Source of the DNA: Pseudobutyrivibrio sp. 49
GTDB lineage: Bacteria; Bacillota; Clostridia; Lachnospirales; Lachnospiraceae
Length of the DNA stretch: 64,000 nucleotides
Assembly: GCF_900100545.1 (NCBI RefSeq)
Contig: NZ_FNDP01000001.1
Coordinates: 473,115-537,114 of the forward strand
Direction of reading: 5' to 3'
In this document: piece after piece, positions 52,646 to 59,881 of the stretch
Position numbering within the stretch: position 1 is the stretch's first letter
How the letters are laid out: each line of letters opens with the position of its first letter
The notes under the pieces: generated by a model
What the model was told of the DNA's origin: nothing
Seen by the model: the letters and a program-made list of their open reading frames with translations, nothing else
The model's database searches: none
Made by a program: the position numbers and the translations under genes

Positions 52646-53791
52646 ATGGCAAAGAAAAATGTAAATTATATATCAGCCAAGGAATCCCGTAAGATTTCAA
52701 AAGAGAATCGAAAGATTACAAAGGAATTCGAGGCTAAGAGAAATAGAAAGCATATTCCAGAAGAGGAATATATTACAAAGATGAAGAACCCAGAGAACTG
52801 CGTTGAGTTTGATGATGTTCATACATACTTTTTTACAGATATCGGAACAGTAAAGGCTGTAGATGGTGTTTCATTTAACGTACCACAGGGTAAGACTGTT
52901 GGTATCGTAGGTGAGTCAGGCTGTGGTAAGTCAGTTACATCACTTTCTATGCTTCAGCTTGTACAGCGTCCACAGGGGCAGACAGTTTCAGGTGAGATTC
53001 GTTTCAACTCAGGTGATGAATGTGTTAACGTTGTAAATGCTCCAGCTTCTAAGATGCAGGAGCTTCGTGGAAACAAGATGGCTATGATTTTCCAGGAGCC
53101 AATGACAGCACTTAATCCTGTATTCAGAGTTGGCGCTCAGATCGATGAGGTTATCAAGCTTCACCGTCCAGAGATGACAGATGAGCAGGTTAAGGCTCGT
53201 ACAATCGAGATGCTTGGTATGGTTGGTATCGCCAACAAGGAAGGCGTTTATAGCATGTATCCACACGAGCTTTCAGGTGGTATGAGACAGCGTATTTGTA
53301 TCGCTATGGCACTTGCCTGCGAGCCAAAGCTTATCGTAGCTGACGAGCCTACAACAGCTCTTGATGTTACAATTCAGGCTCAGATTCTTGACCTTCTTCG
53401 TGATCTTAAGGACAGAATCAACAGCTCAATCATGCTCATCACTCACGATCTTGGTGTTGTAGCTGAGATGGCTGATTATGTTGTTGTTATGTATGCTGGT
53501 CGTGTAGTTGAAAAGGGTACAGCAAGAGAAATCTTCAAAGACCCACGTCATCCTTATACAATTGGTCTTATGAAATCTAAGCCAGTTGTTGGACAGAAGG
53601 TAGATGAGCTTTACTCAATCCCAGGTTCTGTTCCAAACCCAGTTAACATGCCAGATTATTGTTATTTCAAAGATAGATGTGATATGTGTATGGAGTGCTG
53701 TAATGGTGAGTTCCCAGAGGAGTACTACATCTCAGATACACATATGGTAAGATGTTACAGATGCAAAGAGGAGGGTGAGAGACATGAGTAA
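52646..53791 (+). CDS. oppD: ABC transporter ATPase, OppD/DppD type
   Basis: 381 residues. Walker A GESGCGKSVT, Q-loop FQEPMTALNP, signature LSGGMRQRI, Walker B LIVADEPTTALDV, H-loop THDLG. The C-terminal oligopeptide-transporter domain is Cys-rich (CYFKDRCDMCMECC, then RCYRC), as in OppD proteins with a reported Fe-S cluster. Unusual is an N-terminal, highly charged tail of about 50 residues (KESRKISKENRKITKEFEAK and following) before the first strand CVEFDDVHTYF. GAGGTGATAAC precedes ATG 52646. The stop overlaps the oppF start. Confidence 0.95.
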   Translation: MAKKNVNYISAKESRKISKENRKITKEFEAKRNRKHIPEEEYITKMKNPENCVEFDDVHTYFFTDIGTVKAVDGVSFNVPQGKTVGIVGESGCGKSVTSLSMLQLVQRPQGQTVSGEIRFNSGDECVNVVNAPASKMQELRGNKMAMIFQEPMTALNPVFRVGAQIDEVIKLHRPEMTDEQVKARTIEMLGMVGIANKEGVYSMYPHELSGGMRQRICIAMALACEPKLIVADEPTTALDVTIQAQILDLLRDLKDRINSSIMLITHDLGVVAEMADYVVVMYAGRVVEKGTAREIFKDPRHPYTIGLMKSKPVVGQKVDELYSIPGSVPNPVNMPDYCYFKDRCDMCMECCNGEFPEEYYISDTHMVRCYRCKEEGERHE

Positions 53792-54767
53792 CGAGAAAGA
53801 TTATATCTTGGAAGTCAATCACCTTAAGAAATACTTCCCTATAAAGGGTGGCTTCTTTGGTGGTGTAACAGGAAACGTTAAGGCTGTAGATGACGTTTCA
53901 TTTAAAATCGAAAGAGGTACTACAATGGGTCTCGTAGGTGAGTCTGGTTGTGGTAAATCTACTACAGGTCGTACAATCCTTCGTCTTTTAGAGAAGACTG
54001 ACGGTGAGGTTATCTTCAATGGCGAGGATGTAAATGCTAAGAGCAAAAAGGAACTTAGAGAACTCCGTACAAAGATGCAGATTGTTTTCCAGGATCCTTA
54101 TTCATCACTTTCACCACGTCTTCCAATCGGTGAGATTATTGGCGAGGCAGTTAGAGAGCATGGTCTTGTTCCAGCTGCTGAATATGATGAGTACATTTCA
54201 AAGATTATGAAGGAGTGCGGTCTTCAGGAGCACCATAAGGATAGATATCCTCATGAGTTCTCAGGTGGACAGAGACAGCGTGTATGTATCGCTCGTGCAC
54301 TTGCGCTTAATCCTGATTTTATCGTATGTGATGAGCCAGTATCTGCTCTTGATGTTTCTATTCAGGCGCAGGTAATTAACCTTCTTAGAAAGCTTCAGAA
54401 GGATAGAGGCCTTACATACTTATTCATTTCACATGACCTTTCTGTTGTAGAGCATATCTCTGATACAGTTGGTGTTATGTACCTTGGCGGACTTGTTGAG
54501 ACAGGTAAGACAGAGGATATTTTTGCAAATCCTCTTCATCCTTATACAAAGGCACTTTTCTCAGCTATCCCAATGCCTGACCCAGACCTTAAGAAGGATA
54601 GAGTAATTCTTGAAGGAGATATTCCATCCCCTGCTAATCCTCCTAAGGGATGTAAGTTCCATACAAGATGTTCAGAGTGCATGGGCATTTGTAAGGAAGT
54701 TGCTCCAGAGCCAAAGGATATGGGTAACGGACATGTTGTAAGATGTCACTTATATGATGATAAATAA
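53784..54767 (+). CDS. oppF: ABC transporter ATPase, OppF/DppF type
   Basis: 327 residues. Walker A GESGCGKSTTGR, Q-loop FQDPYSSLSP, signature FSGGQRQRV, Walker B FIVCDEPVSALDV, H-loop SHDLS, and the C-terminal oligopeptide domain (GCKFHTRCSECMGIC). It forms the ATPase heterodimer with OppD. ATG 53784 overlaps the oppD stop (ATGAGTAA) and has GGAGGGTGAG upstream; a GTG at 53775 lies in that ribosome site and is rejected. Confidence 0.96.
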   Translation: MSNEKDYILEVNHLKKYFPIKGGFFGGVTGNVKAVDDVSFKIERGTTMGLVGESGCGKSTTGRTILRLLEKTDGEVIFNGEDVNAKSKKELRELRTKMQIVFQDPYSSLSPRLPIGEIIGEAVREHGLVPAAEYDEYISKIMKECGLQEHHKDRYPHEFSGGQRQRVCIARALALNPDFIVCDEPVSALDVSIQAQVINLLRKLQKDRGLTYLFISHDLSVVEHISDTVGVMYLGGLVETGKTEDIFANPLHPYTKALFSAIPMPDPDLKKDRVILEGDIPSPANPPKGCKFHTRCSECMGICKEVAPEPKDMGNGHVVRCHLYDDK

Positions 54768-54769
54768 TT

Positions 54770-55156
54770 ATGAATGATTTTGGATATTTAAGAACGATTA
54801 TATCTTCTGATTCATCAGAAGTATTACAGCATGCTTTCAAGTCTCTCAGCAATGAGGGACTTGAAGTCTATGTGCAGGATTTAAAAAATCGCTTTTATTT
54901 AGCTAATGAAAATCTTGTTCACAAGAGTAGTGTATTACTTGTTCCTGCTGCAGATTGGGATTTTGCAGTTGAAATTCTTACTAGTGTTGGGCTTGAAAAA
55001 TACCTTACGGAATGTATAATTCCTGAGGGAGCAAAATCTGAATTGGATATTGCTGTAGAAAAGTATTACAAAAAGCGAAAATGGACTTATATTGAAGCAG
55101 GTGTTATTATCGTGGTAGCACTTTTATATTTTTTAATTAAGATTTTTACTAATTAG
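54770..55156 (+). CDS. Hypothetical tail-anchored protein
   Basis: 128 residues; a soluble domain (1-100) of alternating strands and helices, rather like a DUF2007-type fold (FYLANENLVHKSSVLLVPAA, DWDFAVEILTSVGL), and one C-terminal membrane helix (about 106-126) followed by two residues. It would be held on the inner face of the membrane by its tail. It starts 3 bases after oppF and ends 10 before rimM, so it bridges the transporter and the tRNA/ribosome genes. The fold comparison is a weak guess; no function is proposed. Confidence 0.65.
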   Translation: MNDFGYLRTIISSDSSEVLQHAFKSLSNEGLEVYVQDLKNRFYLANENLVHKSSVLLVPAADWDFAVEILTSVGLEKYLTECIIPEGAKSELDIAVEKYYKKRKWTYIEAGVIIVVALLYFLIKIFTN

Positions 55157-55165
55157 GAGGCATAT

Positions 55166-55684
55166 TTGGAAGAATTATTTCAGGTTGGTTCAATTACACA
55201 GACTCATGGTATTAAAGGAGAGGTAAAGGTATTTCCTCTTACAGATGATATTTCCCGTTTTAAGGGTATGAAGCATCTTTTGTTAGATGGCGGCAAAGAT
55301 GGCTATATAGAGCTTGAAGTAGAAAACGCCCGTCCACAGAAGAATCTTGTTATTCTTAAGTTTAAGGGAATTGATAATATCAATGATATCGAAAAATATA
55401 AGGGCAAGGGTCTTTACGTCACAAAGGAAAATCGTGTAGCTCTTAAAAAGGATGAATATTTCATCGCAGATTTAATTGGCTGTGAGGTATATACAGATGA
55501 AAATCCTGATGAGAAGTTTGGTGAGATATCTGACGTAATGGAGACAGGTGCTAATGATGTCTATGACATTGAGCTTGTAAATGGAGGAAATGTTCTTCTT
55601 CCCGCTATCAAGGACTGTATCTTGAAGGTAGATGTGGATGCACGTCGAGTAGATATACATTTATTGAAGGGATTGATGGATTAG
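55166..55684 (+). CDS. rimM: Ribosome maturation factor RimM
   Basis: 172 residues; N-terminal RimM domain (LFQVGSITQTHGIKGEVKVF) and C-terminal PRC barrel (KDEYFIADLIGCEVYTD, NDVYDIELVNGGNVLLPAIK). It assists 30S head assembly around S19. Start is TTG 55166 with AGGAGG 5 bases upstream. It precedes trmD by 1 base. In Bacillus it lies close to khpA. Confidence 0.96.
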   Translation: MEELFQVGSITQTHGIKGEVKVFPLTDDISRFKGMKHLLLDGGKDGYIELEVENARPQKNLVILKFKGIDNINDIEKYKGKGLYVTKENRVALKKDEYFIADLIGCEVYTDENPDEKFGEISDVMETGANDVYDIELVNGGNVLLPAIKDCILKVDVDARRVDIHLLKGLMD

Positions 55685-55685
55685 C

Positions 55686-56390
55686 ATGAAGTATTATATT
55701 TTAACCCTTTTCCCAGAAATGATAGAGGATGCCTTGAATACCAGTATTTTAGGTCGTGCCAAGAATGCTGGTGCAATATCTTTTGAGGCAGTTAACATTC
55801 GAGATTACACTCTTGATAAGCATAAAAAAGTAGATGATTATCCTTATGGCGGTGGTGCAGGCATGGTTATGCAGGCTCAGCCTATTTATGATGCCTATAA
55901 GGCTATCTGTGAGAAGGCAGGTCATAAGGTTCATTGTATTTACCTTACTCCCCAGGGGCAGCTTTTTAAGCAGCAGAACGCTAAAGAGCTTGCGCTCAAA
56001 GAAGATATTTGCTTATTATGTGGCCACTATGAAGGCATTGATGAGCGTGTATTAGAGGAAATAGTAGATGAGTACTATTCAATTGGCGATTATGTACTTA
56101 CAGGTGGTGAGCTTCCATCCCTTGTAATGATAGATGCAATATCTCGTATGGTACCAGGTGTTCTTACAAATTCTGAGTCAGGAGAGGATGAATCATTAGA
56201 GAACAACTTATTGGAATATCCTCAGTATTCCCGCCCAGAGACATGGAATGATAGAAAGGTTCCACCAATTTTACTTTCTGGTGACCATGCAAAGGTAGAT
56301 GCCTGGAGAAAAGAGCAGTCAATCCTTAGAACTAAAGAAAGACGTCCAGATTTATATGAGAAATATTTAGAATCTAATGTTGATAAATAG
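55686..56390 (+). CDS. trmD: tRNA (guanine-N1)-methyltransferase TrmD
   Basis: Makes m1G37 in tRNAs and prevents +1 frameshifting. 234 residues with the trefoil-knot motifs YLTPQGQLFKQQ, LLCGHYEGIDERVLEEIVDE and SIGDYVLTGGELPSLVMIDA, and a C-terminal helical domain. It starts 1 base after the rimM stop. The promoter of rplS begins inside its last codons (TTGATA at 56380-56385). Confidence 0.98.
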   Translation: MKYYILTLFPEMIEDALNTSILGRAKNAGAISFEAVNIRDYTLDKHKKVDDYPYGGGAGMVMQAQPIYDAYKAICEKAGHKVHCIYLTPQGQLFKQQNAKELALKEDICLLCGHYEGIDERVLEEIVDEYYSIGDYVLTGGELPSLVMIDAISRMVPGVLTNSESGEDESLENNLLEYPQYSRPETWNDRKVPPILLSGDHAKVDAWRKEQSILRTKERRPDLYEKYLESNVDK

Positions 56391-56408
56391 CACAATCCGT
56401 GTTATTAT
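56380..56408 (+). promoter_or_regulatory. Promoter for rplS
   Basis: TTGATA (56380-56385), 17-base spacer, TATTAT (56403-56408) with extended -10 TGT (56400-56402). The -35 overlaps the trmD stop region. Confidence 0.8.
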
Positions 56409-56411
56409 ACT

Positions 56412-56480
56412 AGAGTTGCTAAAAGAAGAGATGGTCCTCTGATATGCAATAGGGCATTTCAAGAACGTCGCGAGTTTAGG
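56412..56480 (+). promoter_or_regulatory. 5' leader of rplS, candidate L19 leader
   Basis: A short nested structure lies between promoter and ribosome site: TTGC (56415-56418) can pair with GCAA (56446-56449), and an inner AGAG/CTCT hairpin (about 56428-56441) forms within it. L19 leaders are known upstream of rplS in Firmicutes, but the match was not tested with a model. Confidence 0.4.
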
Positions 56481-56490
56481 AGGAAATAAA

Positions 56491-56841
56491 ATGAACGCAA
56501 ACGAGATTATTAGAAACATCGAAGCTGCTGAGCTTAAGGCAGAGCTTCCTGAGTTCCAGGTTGGAGACACAGTTAAGGTTTACGGTCGTATCGTTGAGGG
56601 TAACCGTACTCGTACACAGGTTTTCGAGGGTACAGTTATTAAGAGACAGGGCGGCAGCAACCGTGAGACATTCACAGTTCGTAAGTCATCAAACGGTGTT
56701 GGTGTAGAGAAGACTTGGCCACTTCACAGCCCTAACGTTGAGAAGATCGAAGTAGTTCGTAAGGGTAAGGTTCGTAGAGCTAAGCTTTACTACCTCAGAG
56801 ATCTTACAGGTAAGAAGGCAAAGGTTAAGGAGAGAATCTAA
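56491..56841 (+). CDS. rplS: 50S ribosomal protein L19
   Basis: 116 residues with [34 protein letters not shown] and [20 protein letters not shown], the standard L19 pattern. TAGGAGG precedes ATG 56491. Own promoter and terminator allow expression above the upstream trmD level. Confidence 0.98.
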   Translation: MNANEIIRNIEAAELKAELPEFQVGDTVKVYGRIVEGNRTRTQVFEGTVIKRQGGSNRETFTVRKSSNGVGVEKTWPLHSPNVEKIEVVRKGKVRRAKLYYLRDLTGKKAKVKERI

Positions 56842-56855
56842 TCTCGAAATCCATG

Positions 56856-56890
56856 GAACAGTCACTAAATGTGGCTGTTCTTTTACTTTT
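56856..56890 (+). terminator. Intrinsic terminator after rplS
   Basis: GAACAGTCAC (56856-56865), loop TAAAT, GTGGCTGTTC (56871-56880) with one G-T wobble, then TTTTACTTTT. Confidence 0.9.
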
Positions 56891-56959
56891 AAGGACTTTT
56901 AATGGAAATTATACTCAAAGTGCGGTATATTTATACTAAAGATTAAAAAGGGATATTGT

Positions 56960-57556
56960 ATGTTTTCATCAGATAAAGGATTTTTAAAAGGTAGATTATT
57001 TAAGAAAAAAGACGGTCTTAACTTTAGGAGAAGACGTAGAAAGATAGATTTTGATAAGGTTAGATATATTCTAATCTTTGCTTTGGAATTGGCTCTTGTT
57101 ATTGCCTTAGCTTATGGCGTGGTAATTTCTTTCGGAAAACAGGTAGAATGTGCTAATGCATCTATGGAACCTACCTACCAAACATCCGATATATTACTTG
57201 TAAATACTATTGCTTACAAGTTTTCTAAGCCTCAGCAATCAGATGTCATTGCATTCAAGCCAAAATCTAATGTAAACGCCAGTTATAGTGTAAAAAGAGT
57301 AATCGCAACTCCTGGAGACACTATATACATTAATAATGGCCGTATTTATATAAATGATGAGCTTTACAAAGAAAATCTTGAAGTAGAGCGAATTGAGAAT
57401 CCTGGTATTGCTGCTGCACCAATTACTCTTATGGAGGATCAGTATTTTGTTCTTGGAGACAACCGTAATTCTTCCGAGGATTCAAGATACGAAAGTGTGG
57501 GCTTTGTTGCCAGTGAAGATATTTTAGGAAGGGTATGGATGAAATATCCATTCTAG
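56960..57556 (+). CDS. lepB: Signal peptidase I (first copy, divergent)
   Basis: 198-residue type I signal peptidase. A basic N-terminus (RRRRRK, 24-29) precedes one membrane helix (about 36-57); the catalytic Ser is S68 in NASMEPTY and the general-base Lys is K112 in YSVKRVIATPGD; box E is VLGDNRNSSEDSRY. The Ser motif is unusual, Asn-Ala-Ser-Met in place of the common Gly-x-Ser-Met. A second copy follows rbgA. The substrate split between them is unknown. Confidence 0.93.
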   Translation: MFSSDKGFLKGRLFKKKDGLNFRRRRRKIDFDKVRYILIFALELALVIALAYGVVISFGKQVECANASMEPTYQTSDILLVNTIAYKFSKPQQSDVIAFKPKSNVNASYSVKRVIATPGDTIYINNGRIYINDELYKENLEVERIENPGIAAAPITLMEDQYFVLGDNRNSSEDSRYESVGFVASEDILGRVWMKYPF

Positions 57557-57565
57557 AGGTGATTT

Positions 57566-58405
57566 ATGGAATTTCAATGGTATCCAGGGCATATGACGAA
57601 AGCAAAGCGTCAGATGCAGGAAGATATTAAACTTATAGATTTAGTAATAGAGGTTATTGATGCTCGTTGTCCAGTTTCCAGCCGTAATCCCGATATTAAC
57701 GGCCTTGCAAACGGAAAGCTTAGACTTATTCTTTTGAATAAATCTGATTTAGCAGACAAGAGCGTCAATCAAAAATGGAAAGAATACTTTAAAGCACAGG
57801 GATTCTACTGCGTAGAGCTTGATTCCCGTGACAGAAAAAACATGAAGGGTGTGCAAGCTACATTAGATGAAGTTTGCGCAGCTAAATTTGAGAGAGACAG
57901 AAAACGTGGTATTAAGAATAGACCTGTAAGAGCCATGGTAGTTGGTATTCCAAATGTAGGAAAGTCTACATTTATCAATTCCTTTGCCGGAAGAGCAGTT
58001 GCTAAAACTGGAAACAAGCCAGGTGTTACAAAGGGTAAACAATGGATTAAGCTTAATAAATCAGTAGAGCTTTTGGATACTCCAGGTATTCTTTGGCCAA
58101 AGTTCGAAGATAATACAGTTGGACTTCACTTAGCATTTATTGGTTCTATTAACGATGCAATAATTGAGACTAGAGAGCTTTCTTTAGAGCTTGCAGATTT
58201 CCTTAAGGAGAATTATCCAGGAATACTTAACAAGCGCTATGAGATTAATGAGGATGCTGTTAATCATGAAATCATCTCTGAAATTGCTGCAAAAAGAAAC
58301 TTTGTAAAGAAGGGTTCGGAGCTTGATTTTGACAAAGCAGCAGCAGTATTGATTGACGAATTCAGAAATGGAAGCTTAGGAAATATATCACTTGAAAGGC
58401 CGTAA
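57566..58405 (+). CDS. rbgA: Ribosome biogenesis GTPase RbgA (YlqF)
   Basis: Circularly permuted GTPase needed for late 50S assembly. 279 residues with motifs in permuted order: LLNKSDLAD (G4) first, then VGIPNVGKSTFINSF (G1), KPGVTKGKQWI (G2 region) and LLDTPGILWPK (G3), followed by a C-terminal helical RNA-binding domain. The N-terminus FQWYPGHMTKAKRQMQ is typical. AGAGGTG precedes ATG 57566, 9 bases after the first lepB. Confidence 0.97.
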   Translation: MEFQWYPGHMTKAKRQMQEDIKLIDLVIEVIDARCPVSSRNPDINGLANGKLRLILLNKSDLADKSVNQKWKEYFKAQGFYCVELDSRDRKNMKGVQATLDEVCAAKFERDRKRGIKNRPVRAMVVGIPNVGKSTFINSFAGRAVAKTGNKPGVTKGKQWIKLNKSVELLDTPGILWPKFEDNTVGLHLAFIGSINDAIIETRELSLELADFLKENYPGILNKRYEINEDAVNHEIISEIAAKRNFVKKGSELDFDKAAAVLIDEFRNGSLGNISLERP

Positions 58406-58407
58406 AA

Positions 58408-59097
58408 ATGAACAACGTAATTAACTTTAACGAAGAAGAACAGATTAAAAAGGATATTGAAAGAGCTAGACGTAATGTAGATAACTCTCCTTCTGAGACA
58501 AAACCTTCAAGAAGCAAAGGTGAAGTTTTTGAAGAGGAAGAAGAGCCTATTACAAAGGGTGTTATTGTTAGAGAGATACTCAGCGTAATTATAAACGTAC
58601 TGGTTTGTTTTTTAGTTGTATTTTTGATTACACAGTTTATCGGTCAGAGAACCGTTGTTAGTGGTTCTTCTATGGAAGATACACTTACAGATGGCGACAA
58701 TCTTATTGTAGATAAAATTAGCTACAGAATTCATGATCCAGAGCGTTTTGATGTGGTTGTATTCCCATATAAGTACGAGGAGGATACATACTATATCAAA
58801 AGAGTTATAGGTCTCCCAGGAGAATGGGTTTATATTGATGGTTCTGGAAATATCTATATAAATGATGAGCTCCTTGAGGAAAGCTATGGTACTGAGACTA
58901 TCTTAAATGCTGGTTTAGCAAATACAGATATTCTCCTTGGACCAGATGAGTATTTCGTTCTTGGTGATAATCGTAACAACAGTACAGATTCAAGATTTGA
59001 AGCTGTTGGAAATATAAAGGGAGATGATATTGTTGGCAAGGCTTGGCTTAGGGTTTATCCTTTTAAAGACTTTGGTCTTGTAGACAATATTGAATAA
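58408..59097 (+). CDS. lepB: Signal peptidase I (second copy)
   Basis: 229 residues. A long acidic cytoplasmic N-terminus (1-50, EEEE-rich) precedes one membrane helix (about 54-77). The catalytic Ser is S88 in SGSSMEDTL, Lys is K131 in YYIKRVIGLPGE, and box E is VLGDNRNNSTDSR. Canonical Ser motif, unlike the first copy. It begins 2 bases after rbgA and ends 2 before rnhB. Confidence 0.94.
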   Translation: MNNVINFNEEEQIKKDIERARRNVDNSPSETKPSRSKGEVFEEEEEPITKGVIVREILSVIINVLVCFLVVFLITQFIGQRTVVSGSSMEDTLTDGDNLIVDKISYRIHDPERFDVVVFPYKYEEDTYYIKRVIGLPGEWVYIDGSGNIYINDELLEESYGTETILNAGLANTDILLGPDEYFVLGDNRNNSTDSRFEAVGNIKGDDIVGKAWLRVYPFKDFGLVDNIE

Positions 59098-59099
59098 TC

Positions 59100-59864
59100 A
59101 TGAGCGAAAAGAAGATTACTGATATTCAAAAGGAATTCAAAGCGGCGGATATTGATATTCTTCCTGATTTTATTCAGGAATATATCAATGATGGAAGACC
59201 TGGCGTTTCTAAGATTATTGGTCAGGCTCAAAAAAAGATGGAAAAGTTACGTCTCGAAAAGGAGCGTATCGAACGTCTTAAAGAATTCGAATACAAATAT
59301 TGGGAGCAGTATGATTTCATCGGTGGTATAGATGAAGTTGGAAGAGGTCCTCTTGCAGGTCCTGTTGTTACTGCTTGCGTTATTTTACCTAAGGACTGTG
59401 ACATACTTTACATCAATGATTCGAAAAAGCTTTCTGCTGCAAAACGTGAAGAGCTTTACGAAGAGATTATGGAAAAGGCAGTTTCCGTTAGTATAGGTGC
59501 TGCATCAGAAGCTCGAATTGATGAAATCAATATTCTTCAGGCTACTTACGAAGCAATGAGACAGGCCATTGAAGAAAGCAAGGTTGAACCTCAAATGCTT
59601 CTTAATGATGCGGTAACAATACCACAGGTAAAAATACCACAGGTTCCTATTATCAAAGGTGATGCTAAATCAATTTCTATCGGTGCTGCCAGCATTATTG
59701 CTAAGGTTACCAGAGATAGAATGATGGTTGAGTACGATAGTATTTATCCTGAATATCATTTTGCAAATAACAAGGGATATGGTTCAGCAGAGCATATTGA
59801 AGCTTTGAAAAAATATGGTCCATGTCCTATACATAGAAGATCTTTTATCGGAAACTTTGTTTAA
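59100..59864 (+). CDS. rnhB: Ribonuclease HII
   Basis: Removes ribonucleotides from DNA-RNA hybrids. 254 residues: a helical N-terminal extension (1-70, common in Firmicutes) and the catalytic core with D78-E79 in GGIDEVGRGPLAGPV, then NDSKKLS, the third acidic site in LLNDAVTIPQ, and SISIGAASIIAKVTRDRMM with the last Asp. VKIPQVPII adjoins the substrate loop and is slightly longer than usual. Same place as in Bacillus (rbgA-rnhB-ylqG). Confidence 0.96.
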   Translation: MSEKKITDIQKEFKAADIDILPDFIQEYINDGRPGVSKIIGQAQKKMEKLRLEKERIERLKEFEYKYWEQYDFIGGIDEVGRGPLAGPVVTACVILPKDCDILYINDSKKLSAAKREELYEEIMEKAVSVSIGAASEARIDEINILQATYEAMRQAIEESKVEPQMLLNDAVTIPQVKIPQVPIIKGDAKSISIGAASIIAKVTRDRMMVEYDSIYPEYHFANNKGYGSAEHIEALKKYGPCPIHRRSFIGNFV

Positions 59865-59881
59865 GTTTGCAGGGGTGAGTT

